This document shows positions 20,187 through 32,153 of a stretch of DNA of 64,000 bases, in pieces. The stretch covers positions 25,946,242 to 26,010,241 of the forward strand of contig OX104120.1 of assembly GCA_944474755.1 (NCBI GenBank), given 5' to 3'. This stretch comes from Limnoperna fortunei (taxonomy: Eukaryota; Mollusca; Bivalvia; Mytilida; Modiolidae). Each line of letters starts with the position of its first letter. Positions within the stretch are counted from its first letter, which is position 1. Position numbers and translations under genes: made by a program. The notes beneath the pieces were generated by a model. It saw nothing but the letters and a program-made list of their open reading frames with translations. It was not told where the DNA came from and did not search any database.

Positions 20187-20224
<38 letters not shown>
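20078..20224 (+). pseudogene. Decayed 3'-terminal fragment of 18S ribosomal RNA
   Basis: The block reads like the last ~145 bases of 18S rRNA: TTAGTGAG..CC.TGGATTGG near its start, GATGAGCAAACTTGA in the middle, then a perfectly conserved ACAAGGTTTCCGTAGGTG and AACCTGCGGAAGGATCATTA at the end. It stops at the mature 18S 3' terminus; what follows does not look like ITS1. The first two thirds have many changes, so it is not a working rRNA gene. Confidence 0.88.
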
Positions 20225-22843
20225 CAGTATACAAAAGTTTACCTGGATTGTAATTAATTTGGCATTTTCTATTATGATAAAGGATCATTCATGATTTGCA
20301 GATTGTTTCTGCAAAAAAATGTACACAAACCTTCATTTTTCATTACAGAAGCACTATATATATACAAGTAAAACTTGAATTTATGTCAGTGTTGAGCAAT
20401 CTGTAGTCATTTAATAATCTATTAAAGCAATCAAATAAACAGTCTTGGTATAAAAAGCTTTACATTATAAAACAAATTAACATCAACCAGTCCATTTACA
20501 TGTATATGCAATGCATAGAATAAACAGAAATTAAACATTACTTACCGGAAATGTAAGCAATAAAGTAATAAGTCTCATTACAGGGCCAGACTACACGTAT
20601 TAATTATAAAAATCTGATTACCATCATTGATCATGGGCCCTTCACTGGTGCTATTTATTCTGTGTAGATCTGTCATGAATTATCTCCCTTTTTTATACAT
20701 AATTTTACTGCTATGGTGTGCACATTGTTTATGAGACATTATTTGTCTTTTGTTTCTAGAATTCTTATTTAAATTTTATTTTTTATTGGTAATTATATGA
20801 TCTTCTAAAGTAAAAAAAAACATTTTGGGGCTTAATTGACTGAAAATGAAACAATATACAATATCATTAATAATAATATCTTTTAACAGACCTGGCAAAA
20901 TAGTTTCACATTCTGTCTGACAATTTGAAAAATTCTGTCGGACCAAATACAAGTTTGACAGATGGGTTAATATTTCAACAGTATTTTATTAGGAAAATCA
21001 TTCCCAATGGTACACCAGAAATACTGGAAATGGAAATACTTATGTGTTAAAGAGTTTAATTCCAAAATCAAAGATGGACATATGGTCTGGAAAACACTAA
21101 ATCTTTGTCAGACCAAAGTGGAAAAACATTGGACTTGCATCAATAGAAAGTTTGTAGGAAAATTTTGTTTGACTGTTTGACTGTTTAAGCAAGATATTTC
21201 ATATTTTTGGCCAAAAAAAAGATCATTTTGGCTTAATTAAACTAGATCACAAGTATTACTCAAAAAATATATTTGTCATTGAATACATAGATAAACACAA
21301 ATTTTCTATACATGTCCATGTCAAATAGTTCTGATTTTGCAAAATTTTGGTATTTTACTAAATTTTATATAACCAATGAAATTCTAAAAAATGTGAGATA
21401 CTTTGAAAAAGTATATTGCTGTATAGCCATCTTAACTTTACCTTCAAAGTAATATTGAAAAATGTGTGTGCTTTGATTATCTATTAACTTTTAGAAGCAT
21501 AAAGGTATTATCAGTGTGTATTGTATTTCACTTTTATAATTTTAGTATGTATCAGTTGTACATTAAATCCCTAAAGGTTAAATAGCAATACTATGTTAAT
21601 TCCTAAGTAGCACCTAGATTTCTGTTAAATTTTCTGTAGTTTTTGTACAAACCAGTTTGGAAAACAACCCTGTTTTATTGCAAACTATTTGACAACTCCT
21701 GCATCAGTTTTTCTTCCAGTAAGTGTTAATAGAGTCTTTCCATTACACACTTAAGTTTCATTGGTTGTTAAAGAAGACTTACAAAATAAAATAAAAAGCT
21801 TATTTAACGAGAGAGAATTTTTTAACAATGCCTTACAATGTATTTTTTTTGTTAATACTTGCTTTAATACTGAAGTGAAGAATTTTCTGTTTATTTGTGT
21901 ATAACTGTTTCATTCTTGTAATCATTTACTATCAATCAGATCACCTTGGTTATTTCTGTCTATTGTTGGAAAGTTATCTTGGAGGTCAGTGTATGGATAT
22001 GGACGAAAAATCGGTCCAAATGTGATATAGTTAGCATGTTTACACAGCAACATAATACGAGTGTGTTGAAATAGATTACTGTTTAATTATACAACTATAC
22101 TGATAATATGGTAGCAGAACTAAAGATCTGATGAGTCATTGTATTTTTTAAAACTTAAATTAAATAACAATGATAAAAAAATCATACCCCAACAATGTTT
22201 TGATTCATACATAAATGTTTACAAACTAACGTCATCAGTAACAACGAGCTGAACGTCACTGGCTAACCAATCAAACGAATGAACCGAATGTTACAAATAA
22301 AGTCATGACCCAATACATTAATTGATAATGAATGAAAATGGTTCAAGGTGGGATAACTTGCCTCCGAGTCCCAGGTCACTTTTCCTAACCCTTGACTGAA
22401 TTGGCCAAGAGATGTTCTGATTGCATTTACTATATATATTTATCATTTCACATGTCATAGAAACCTAATAATATGTAAATATGAAATGTTTACAAATTTA
22501 TATTTGAAGCTGAAATTAAAGTAGTTGTCATGTACAAAAATAGCTTTTTTTATCTTTAGTTTAGACTTTTTATATGAAATGTTAAAGAATTGTGTTTATA
22601 TTTATATATAAACTGCAGTGTTCTCTTGTTATTATAAATTCTCTAATGGTTGTAGTTCACTTATTGCACAAATTTGCAAAAGGTAATAAGGCCAAATCTA
22701 AATGCTGACTGTAGAACAATGGGGCAATTTTACTTATGATGATAAAGTTACATTATAGCTTTAAACCTCTGTAGAAGACTCATCAAAACAAGCAAATATC
22801 AAACTATTTGTAAGTGCTATCAAGTTTTTCTCTCCTATGTAAT
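20225..22843. other. AT-rich intergenic stretch, nothing identified
   Basis: No credible coding frame, RNA gene or structured repeat was found. Frequent stop codons occur in all frames. Confidence 0.5.
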
Positions 22844-22910
22844 GGGGCCTCTGTGGCCAAGTGGTAGTTTGTCTGCTGTTGATCATGTGGTCTGTCAACA
22901 CCGATGGGGA
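22844..22910 (+). mobile_element. SINE head fragment
   Basis: GGGGCCTCTGTGGCCAAGTG, then TGTTGATCATGTGGTCTGTC, matches the first 65 or so bases of the SINE at 12367-12631 with several changes. The B box and the rest of the element are absent. Confidence 0.72.
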
Positions 22911-25868
22911 CTATAGGTTTTACTCTGTCAGGTCAGTCCAACACACACGTTTTCCACACTTTCAGATATTGATCTGATATTTGTTATGCGAGTTGGCAAG
23001 TTCAAATAATGTTTCTGTCTAATTATTTTTGACGATATAATGGCCCTTGAATTTTATTCACCAGTTTGGGACTTAGCAATACTACCCACACTTGTTTTTT
23101 TATGAGTAAACCTTTCAATTTGGAGCTGTAAGAGGACATATCCACATATATACTTGGAATATTTGACTTCTCTTTGTGATTTGGAATATTCTCTTCATCC
23201 AATTGATTGTTTTGTAAGCTATGCAAACTTTTATTAAAAGACAACTTAATGATTGCCTGCCAGAATTAAGTCAGGGTGTGCCTGAATTTAAGAGAATCTT
23301 AGTTTTGTAAGACCTAAGTTTGTTTCAAATAATCCTCTATAATTTCAAACCAAAAAGTGTCTAGTATTTGACTTATTATGACTTCCAAGATCTATATGTT
23401 ATGTGTATTTGTTAAATTACCTGTATTTATCCATGGTGTTTGTTTTGCCTGCACATAGAAATCACTGTCATATTCTGTCTATGTCTTCTGCCATCATGTT
23501 CACTCCATCTGCTCATACATCAAGTAGATAGAGAACAAAAAATTAAAAGGTGGTATCTCTTATCTTTTATCAACATGTTTAGTGAATCTTATCAAATCTA
23601 TTTTTAAGTATCAGCTATTTTAGGAAAAAATGCTGGTTTTTTACTTGTGATATTAACCACAAAGGAGTGGCATCTTTTATCCCCCGAGATATGATTATTA
23701 CAGAGCTAATATGCACTAGCTGTTTTTACTTAGTTATGCATATAATTTTTGTTTGGAGTAGCAGGCGAAAAATGTCTTGCATGTTAGATTTTGCATCTAT
23801 ATTAGATCTGTCTTTGCTGGAATATACTTATCCTCCAGATAAACTATCTACTTGTCAGATACACAAGTCTACTTGTTAGAGTCTACTTGTTGGACACGTA
23901 AGTATACTTGTCAGATACAAATGTCTATTTGTCAGATACATACATCATATTTGTCTGATAAAATACTAGTAAGTCGTATGTGTATACCATGATAACAGCA
24001 AAATTGTGAAAAGGGGTTTATTTTCTTGGAAATACTTGCACATTATTATCTTGTGTTAACTTAAACATGTGACCAGTAGATTGAAGTAAATGACTAGCTG
24101 ATTTCGATGACATTTTAGGTAGACTTAGTTACCTGACAAGTAGGGCAGATACCTATGTCACTGTACATTTGTAAATACATGTAACATAAAATTTAGCTGT
24201 TCATCATAACAACCTGTTTGGGTTATGGTTATTATGTCCAAGAAATTTATAGAGTATGCAGCTTACAACAATTGACCTTTGTAACTTTGTTACTGCTAGA
24301 TCAGTCAAAATTTTACTGCAAAAACTTTTTTAAAAATTTCATTTCATAGACAAAACTGATGTCAAGCTAATGATAGCATCATGTTGCATTTACTTATTTT
24401 TCTGTGTTGTACAGTAATATTATATTTGTTTTCTAGAGAAAGATTTATTTTATAAGAGATATACTTGAGATAGTAGTCCTTCTAGTAAACTGTCACCATT
24501 ATTTGTAATGCCAGGTTTGGGTACATAAAAAAGTTGAGCTTCAATTAAAAAGGCTGCTGTGATCAATAAATTCTAGAGAAAGTAATGAACCACAATAAAA
24601 AAAGTACACACATATATCTACAATCATCAAATGTCTTTAAAAACCCCAAACAAAAATAATATAAGGGTTTTAATGCAATTTTTCTGTTTTCTTTTTAGTT
24701 AAATGAACTGAGATCCCACATTTTGAGAATTTTCCTCACTTGCTTCAAAGTTATTATACCACTGTTTTTGCTTTCTATGTATATCTTTTTTGTCTTTAAA
24801 ACCATCAATTTATACACAACTAGGCTAAGAGTGTTGGTTTGATAAATATCAACACTATCTAATTAAACTGGATCTCTCATCACTGCTCACATTAACATTA
24901 TTAATCAGGAACCAGTATCAGAAAACTTTTCAAACTGAGATTTCACTCAAATTTAAATTTTCTATCAGTTTGAATTGAGGAAAAGTTGAGGAAATCCATC
25001 AATTTGAGATGCTTTAATAAACAGTTCTCCAGGTATCATATAACTAAACACTGATCATTATTTAAAATGTTTTATGTGTATCTCCAAGACGTTCCCACTG
25101 ATTACAAACTGACAATGGTGAAAGTGTCTAGTGTTGTTTAGCTCTGACATACAATACCTGAACATGTACGTGTATAAAATAAACAATATAACTGTCTATT
25201 CCATGATCACAATTTTATTTCTCCGAATAATAATATTAACTGATGTGTTGCATCATTGGTTACAACATGGCATAAATTGTTACAATCATTTAGACATTTT
25301 TTTTATCATATCAAATCTGCATTTCACCTAATTTAGTGCAGTATTGATGATAAAAATATCCAATGTCACAAAACGTGCCATTCAGATGTGTGGCTTTGAA
25401 AGAATCTGAACAATCTGAATGAATTAATTTCTCTATGAAAACATTAATGCACCCTTTGCAATAAAGAACTCTACTGTGTAACAATCTACAAACATAAACA
25501 TAGATTAATAGATTAATAAAAATTGCCAACAGTGTATAAAATTGTCATTGTCTCCCCTGCCAATTTTGTATTTTTAATTTACGTGGGAGATTTAGATGTA
25601 ACATACATTTGTTGATGTTTTTGTTTATTAAGTTGTTTATTTTTTCACATATCATATATTAAGTTGTAAACTGCAGACAATGTGAGCAAATACCTTGTAT
25701 ACTATGCTTTGTATAGTACCGGTTTATTCATTTAAAAGTTTCTAGCATTTGTTATAAACAATAAACGATTTATTAATACATGTATAACAATCTTTCTGTT
25801 ATTCTTAACCTTTCCTTGTGTCAGCAGATGTGTGAGATTACTTGTCCAATTACAAAGCTAGTTTAAGT
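22911..25868. other. AT-rich intergenic stretch with a weak minisatellite
   Basis: No gene seen. At about 23830-23945 a loose repeat of TCTACTTGTCAGATACA-like words occurs about six times with variable spacing. Confidence 0.5.
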
Positions 25869-25985
25869 ACACAGATGTATGACTTGTATCTCAGTATCCT
25901 GGCATGCAACATATATAATGTGAACAGATGTATGACTGGTACCTTAGTGTGCTGGCATGTTGTTGTTGACTGGTAACAGCAGAGC
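25869..25985 (+). repeat. Two units of the GACTGGTACC minisatellite
   Basis: Two diverged copies of ACAGATGTATGACTGGTACC..AGTGTGCTGGCATG, the same unit that makes up the long arrays at 38830-39530 and 46795-47495. Confidence 0.75.
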
Positions 25986-26089
25986 ACCTTGTGAAACAGG
26001 CAGATACTTGTCTTTGATAAGTAAAGTAATACCGTCTTGTTTATAAACGAGATCTGTTCACTGCCCTATTTACTTGGATGTCATATATT

Positions 26090-29000
26090 GAGTTTCTGCT
26101 AATAGCTTCGATATCTGTTACCATAGCTGAATATTTGTCTTGACGGGTTTCTATTATTTCAATTCCCGAACTATCAGTATAAATGTCAGTAATGTATCAT
26201 CACAGTTCATAATTTTATTTATTATGTCGTTTGTACAGTTATTATTCAATACGAGGTTTTTTTAGATGTTTTTCCCTTATGTGAGTATGTTTACTACAAT
26301 ACAGGATCGTGTGTTTAGTATCTTCCGTGTCATTTTTGCATAATAGACATATTGGTGAAACCAGGTGTTGGGTAAATTTTGCGCGGTTAGATTGTAGAGT
26401 GTATGTACCAGTGAGCAGTTTTGCTTTAATATGTGCCTAGTGGGATGCTTTTGAAGTGTGAGATATTATAGAGATGTCTTGCCTTCGAGCTCGCTTCCCA
26501 TTCTTGTTTCTGCTATTCGTTAGTGGCTTTATCTAGAATTCATTGATATTTAGACGGTACCTTCTTCATTAGTTCGTAGGCAGAAGGAAGGATGACTTTT
26601 GTAATAAATTTCTGATGGTGACAAAACAACTATTGCTATTTTGGTCTTTCATAGCGAGCTGTTTAGTTGCTATTTCATGTGCCACTGAATTTTTATTCGC
26701 TGCGATGTTATAGAAGGCTTTGTGTGGTAATCGGCGTTGCACCAAGTAATAAGTATGCTGCCACTGTGGCACATCTGTTGGGAAGCCCTTGTATTTGTTT
26801 AAGCATAGTTCTTCCTTTTCTTTTTTTTTTGTGAGTGCAAATTCCTCTAGGCCATAGATGACTCTTGGTCGACAGAATGTAGTATAGATTTTGTAAGTTA
26901 TTTCTGGGTTGATGCCGTTTTTTCCGTGTAGACGTGCTCCTAGTAGCGCATACAAAGTTCTTCCAGTTTGTATTCGCTTATTTATGTCATTCTTTCTATC
27001 TGTTTGCCTTAAAAGACCATTATGTTTTGTTTCTTCGACTTCAAGGATTTCCTGTTCTCCAAGTGTCCATGTACATTTGGGTCTACCCTTTTCGCTGTTG
27101 ATTATCAGTTTGTCACTTTTTGAAGAGTTTATCGTGACCTGGTCTTTTGAGGTTTCTTGGTCTACTATTTGAAGTGCCTGTTGTAAGTCGTCCGGTTTGT
27201 ATGATATAAATGATATATCGTCTGCAACTGTCGGAATCCGATTAAAGAAGTCCCTATCATGGCCCATATTTGATTGTCTTTAAGTACGGCAAGAAGTTGG
27301 TTATTAAAACTTTTGTACAGGGTAGGAGACAGTTTGCCCCTTGTCTAATACCCTGTTTGATGACGAAGCCAGAACTAAGTTTTCCTTTCCATTTGACTTG
27401 TGTTGTTGCTTCTGTTTGTATCATTCTTATTAGTAACCAGGATTCATCTGTTATAGTGGTACATATTTCTAAATAGCTTGTTATGAACCAGCTTGTCAAA
27501 TGCTTTCTCTGCATCTAAGGTGGTAATTGCGACTGCTATGTTGTTATCTTTTGCTTCATTGATACCTTCTGTTACTATGATTGCCGCATTAACAGGAGAA
27601 GTTTTTGCTGTAAACCCTCGTTGTAAGGGATTCTGTGTTATTTTCAGTTTGGGCTCGATGCGGTCTTTCAGTATATTTTCTAAGATTTTACCTAGAATTT
27701 TTATAGGATAGTAATTCCTCTGTAATTACCAGGTATTTGTGGGTCCTTATCTTTCTAACACTAGGATGAGAATTCCTGTTTTCAGCACCTCTGGTATGTT
27801 ATATTCATTTGTATTTGTTCAACAGTTCGGTGACATATTCAATGATGGCATAGCCTCCTTTTTTAAAGTGTCCGGCGGTTAGTCCCAAGAAGTCTGGATC
27901 TTTAGCGGCAAGGTTGTTATTTTAGAGATCTTTATTCTTCTCATAGGATTTCATCTATAAGCATACATTCCAGTTCATCAGTGTCATTATTGCTATCTGT
28001 CTCGGTTATACTTGGTGTACCTGGCCTTTCAAAGTGTGTATTCCAGCCGTTCAGTATACAGTCCTCCTCAGTGAGTGAGATATCCTCTAGTATGATGGAG
28101 TCTGTTTCAATCCCTTTAGTTGATCTTTGTTCCCTTATTAATTTGTAGAATAGTTTTTGGTCGAACTCTTCAGCCATCATGATGCTATTGTATTTGTTTT
28201 CTCCTATGCGAGCAGCAGCCTGCCTCTGCTTTTGTCTAAAGATTTTTTGGGTTTTATTCATCTTTTGGTAGTGGATGTTATGGTGATCCTTCGGCGAACC
28301 CTGTTGTTTCCAAATGTGTTTAGCGCTTTGAGAGGTCATACCAATCTCATGATTCCATAGTGCTTTGCCTTTTTTCTTCTGTATTTGCCTCCCTACTCAT
28401 TGGTGATTTGGGATTGCATTCTCTGTTGCTGCGTGAAGCACGTTAGTAAGATGAATCATGTCGAGTGTCAGATGGAATTTTGTATTGTTTTTTGTTCTTA
28501 GTAGTTTCCCCAGTAAGCAGGAAGCTATAGTCGTTTGGAAAATGCTATCATCGCATTTGGGTTTCGTGTGTAGAGTATTTGTTGTCTCTTCGATTTTACC
28601 TATTGATGTTCAATAACAATGGTGCCTGTAGTAAGCACGTGGTCGGAAGTGTTCAGTCCTTCTTTATCCCACAAGTCTCCACCTAGTATGATTGTATGAG
28701 TCGGATTGTATTTTACGATGATCTCTCTTATTACACCTAGTGATTCCAGGTACTTTTGAATTGTGTTTTTCCTGCCTCTACATGGCATTTGTTTAGTTTG
28801 TATTTCTAAAGCTATTACATGTATGTGGTTTGTTCCCTCTTGAAGTTTTTTTATTGCTGGAGTTAAGTTCTAGTGACATATGAAAGCAACCCCACCATAG
28901 CCTCTTTCTCGTTGTGCAAGATTAATAGGTAAATCTTCATCTGCAAATCTAGCATAAAAGTCAGTTTGGAAAAAGTGCCTGAAACTAGTCCTCTTCAAAC

Positions 29001-30130
29001 TTAAAAAGCCAATGTTCTTGGATCATGATTATATGGATGGACTCCATAACTCTTTCTATATATTGCGTGTTCCCTCTAATATTATGTACGTTTAGTGTTC
29101 CGAAAGTGAAAGTACTGCTTTCGTTCTTATTTTTGAGTTCATTTGGATTTTTTTTCAGTACAAGTGGGCTTTTGGCCGTTTCCTCTATTACATTGTTTGC
29201 GTGATGTTTCGTCTATGGTGGAGCTTACTGTGGGTGTATACTTAGGAGCTGTATTGTATTTGAAGATTTCCAGCGTTATTGCTCGTTGTTACTGGTATAT
29301 GTATGTGTTGTGAATTTGCAGCTGTAGAGGGTGACTCTGTTTTTCTCAATGCTCCATCTTTTACTGTCATCCAGGGTTTGTTTACTACATTGTTCGAAAC
29401 TTTATCAGGCAGTGTTTGTTTTCAACTCCAAAATCTGTATTGATATTCTGCAGGTAATTGGTCTCAATTTGAAGATCTTGGTCAATATTACAGCTATGTT
29501 GTTTGTCGTAATTGTTTCCTCAAATTAATGCTGTTATTGTTGCTTTCTTCTTCTATTTCTTTATTACTTTGTCTGGTGAGCACATTTCCCGTGTTCACAT
29601 TGTTCGATGGTACTCTTTGTTGCATGTCTACTTGTAGTTTCATTTGTTCTAGTTTGAGCAGTACTGTTTCTGTCATTATTTGATTTTTCTGTATCATTAG
29701 TTTCATCTCAGTAAATTCACTGATTGGTGCTGCAGGCATTTCATTTTGTTGATCATATAAGAGTAGTCTCCTCTTGAGTGTTGAGCTGTTTTTGTCTTTT
29801 TCAACTACAAGGTTTTCTAGTCTTACTAATTCTGCTTTGCATGCAGTCAGCTGTTTTTCGATGTCGTTAAGTTGAAATGGCATTTTGTTCTTTTTGGATC
29901 TTCCCTTTGATAGATTATCTGTTTCCTTGAGTATTCCTCCAATGCTGCAGTATTGAGGACTGACATGATTTTCATTGACTGATTTTTGACCTCTGTTCTT
30001 GATACCTGATTCTTCGTCTTTTGCAGATTCCTTAGCTTGGTTTTTCGTTAGCTTGTTCTTCTTACTTTGTGTTTGTCTATCTTGATATTGTATGTGATCG
30101 CTGTTGCTTGCCTCTAAGTCATTATCGCTA
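26090..30130 (-). pseudogene. Near-complete but frameshifted LINE (ORF1-like, endonuclease, reverse transcriptase, zinc knuckle)
   Basis: Read on the - strand, pieces appear in the order expected of a two-part LINE. A charged coiled-coil frame (29883-29494) is followed by an endonuclease start reading TLNVHNIRGNTQYIERV and MIQEHWLF (about 29110-28990). Then come a later endonuclease motif, IILGGDLWD (near 28680), a linker (28339-27941), and reverse-transcriptase pieces including KQGIRQGA (near 27350) and VADDISF (near 27225). A C-terminal zinc knuckle, CLLCKNDTEDTKHTILYC, lies at about 26340-26285. Several frameshifts and stops break it. It is related in layout to CR1/L2/Jockey-type elements; the exact clade is unresolved. 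Both outer boundaries are approximate. Confidence 0.82.
29494..29883 (-). pseudogene. Coiled-coil ORF1-like segment of the LINE at 26-30 kb
   Basis: A 129-codon open piece rich in Lys, Glu and Leu with heptad-like spacing (EKQLTACKAELVRLENLVVE, then EMKLMIQKNQIMTETVLLKL). It lies upstream of the endonuclease piece, where an ORF1 protein that binds element RNA would be expected. It has no recognisable zinc or RRM domain, so the ORF1 role rests on position and composition. Confidence 0.55.
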
Positions 30131-30429
30131 TATTTATGACACTAATGTACAAAGTTTTCAGTTACTATCACTATTCAATTTAGAATTAAGTCTTTTTAGA
30201 TATTGGACAGGTTAAATTTTAGAAAAAAATAAAATAAATAAAAGTTTGACTGTTTAAAAATGTTTTAAAATGAGTAAAAAGGGTAGGATTTCTGTCAAAT
30301 GCAGTATCACTAAAATTTAGTTGAAATGAACTAAAATTGCCAAAATTTAGACGTAAAAATATGCTAAATTTGACTTCAGGAGGGTCATAGATAAGATCTG
30401 ATGTTAAATGATACAAATCTTAATACGCT

Positions 30430-30800
30430 GTAAGGGTAAATAAAACTGAAAAATTTACATTCAAACAAATAGTGAAATTCATCACCAATACATTGCATAT
30501 CACAAATATCGCAAATACGACCATCTCTTTCAACTCCCCAGAAACGACCCTGTTCAATAGGTAACCTATGATTTAAACATCTGAAATTACAATAAGCTTT
30601 TCTAAGATCATATGGAAGATCTACAAAATATTTCTCAAATTTATGGGTACACTTGAAAATTCAATAGTGAAGACATTTTGGAGAGTTGAACAAGTTGTTA
30701 AACCAAGATTGCTTAAATTGATCACATAATCTTTGTTTAACCAATAAAGATAGGTTCATATTTTGAGGTACACTTTGTGATGACCAAAATTCATAATAAC
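30430..30800 (-). pseudogene. LINE C-terminal fragment with zinc knuckle
   Basis: On the - strand, LPYDLRKAYCNFRCLNHRLP is followed by IEQGRFWGVERDGRICDICD and DEFHYLFEC. That is the post-reverse-transcriptase C-x2-C-x8-H-x4-C region of CR1/L2-type LINEs. It is a separate, 5'-truncated copy lying head to tail behind the larger LINE. Protein to the 5' side is decayed. Confidence 0.8.
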
Positions 30801-30893
30801 CTTAAACACTTAACACTTTTTCAATACACACTAACCATTCCGAGTGGAAAAAATGTTTAATATGCATATTATACATAAGTCTATACAATGTAA

Positions 30894-30944
30894 ACATTTA
30901 TTTATTTATTTATTTATTTATTTGTTTGTTTATTTGTTTATTTA
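30894..30944 (+). repeat. (TTTA)n microsatellite with TTTG variants
   Basis: An uninterrupted tetranucleotide run abutting the first head of the AGGTCTTTCC element complex. It is a likely insertion target for it. Confidence 0.85.
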
Positions 30945-30997
30945 TTAGGTCTTTCCACCTTTCTGTGGAAAGACCTATAGTTATTGTTCTGATTATT

Positions 30998-32060
30998 AAA
31001 TCCCCGACCACGAAGTGTCGGGGATTTATTGTTTTTGCACCGTTTCTTATTATTATTATTATTCTTCTTCTTCTTCTTCTTCTTCTTCTTCTTCTTCTTC
31101 TGGACCTAACTTTGTCCGTAGGATTTCTCGAAGACGAAAAGACATAGGTCAATGAAACTTACCAGAAAGATAGGTCACCACTAGGAAATGTTGTTTCCGA
31201 TTTCGAAATTTTGAAAATGGCGGCCATCTTGGATTGGCGGCCATTTTGAATTTGAAAAAAATACAAAATTAATCATAAAAAATCACAAACAATATGGATA
31301 TGAACCAAAATAGGTTTATAGGTCAATATTAAGGTCCCGGACAATATGGGACCATTTTCCGAAAAATCCAAGATGGCCACCATATTCAAAATGGCCGCCA
31401 AAGTGCGAAAATTGAAAAGTTGTCCGATTTCAACGAAAATTGGCATTTAGGTCAATATTGATATTACGAACAACATGGTGACATGTTCGAACAAATCAAA
31501 GATGGCCGCCAAAGTCCAAGATGGCCGCCATATTCAAAATGGCCTCCAAAGTGCGAAAATTGAAAAGTTGTCAGATTTCAACGAAAATTGGCATTTAGGT
31601 AAATATTGATATTACGAACAACATGGTGACATGTTTGAACAAATCCAAGATGGCCGCCAAAGTCCAAGATGGCCGCCATATTCAAAATGGCCGCCAAAGT
31701 GCGAAAATTGAAAAGTTGTCCGATTTCAACGAAAATTGGCATTTAGGTCAATATTGATATTACGAACAACATGGCGACACTTTCGAACAAATCCAAGATG
31801 GCTGTCATATTCAAAATGGCTGCCAAAGTGCGAATATTGAAAAGTTGTCTGATTTCAACAAAAATTGGCATTTAGGTCAATATTGATATTACGAACAACA
31901 TGTCGAACAAATCCAAGATGGCTGCCAAAGTCCAAGATGGCCGCCATATTCAAAATGGCCGCCAAAGTGCGAAAATTGAAAAGTTGTCCGAATTGTGACA
32001 AAAGTGGGCACGGGAGGGGATTTTTTTGTGACTTGCTTGCAATCACAATCAGCACTTGTT
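30998..32060 (+). mobile_element. Family E tandem-repeat element (CCCCGAC hairpin)
   Basis: The head is a hairpin, AAATCCCCGA..TCGGGGATTT (30998-31027), then (TTA)n/(TTC)n runs (31048-31101). The core has units of about 130-148 bp containing AAGATGGCCGCCA and CGAAAATTGGCATTTAGGTC. Near the end are an inverted half-hairpin GGGGATTT, a small hairpin GTGACTTGC..GCAATCAC, and the terminus CAGCACTTGTT. It is inserted between ATT repeats next to a family-D head. Confidence 0.75.
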
Positions 32061-32153
32061 ATTATTATTATTAGGTCTTTCCACCTTTCTGTGGAAAGAC
32101 CTATAGTTATTGTTCTGATTATTAGGTCTTTCCACCTTTCTGTGGAAAGACCT

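Noticed and set aside
20078..20224. Edge of a real rDNA array
   Set aside because: The upstream 18S sequence is missing or decayed and no ITS1, 5.8S or 28S follows.
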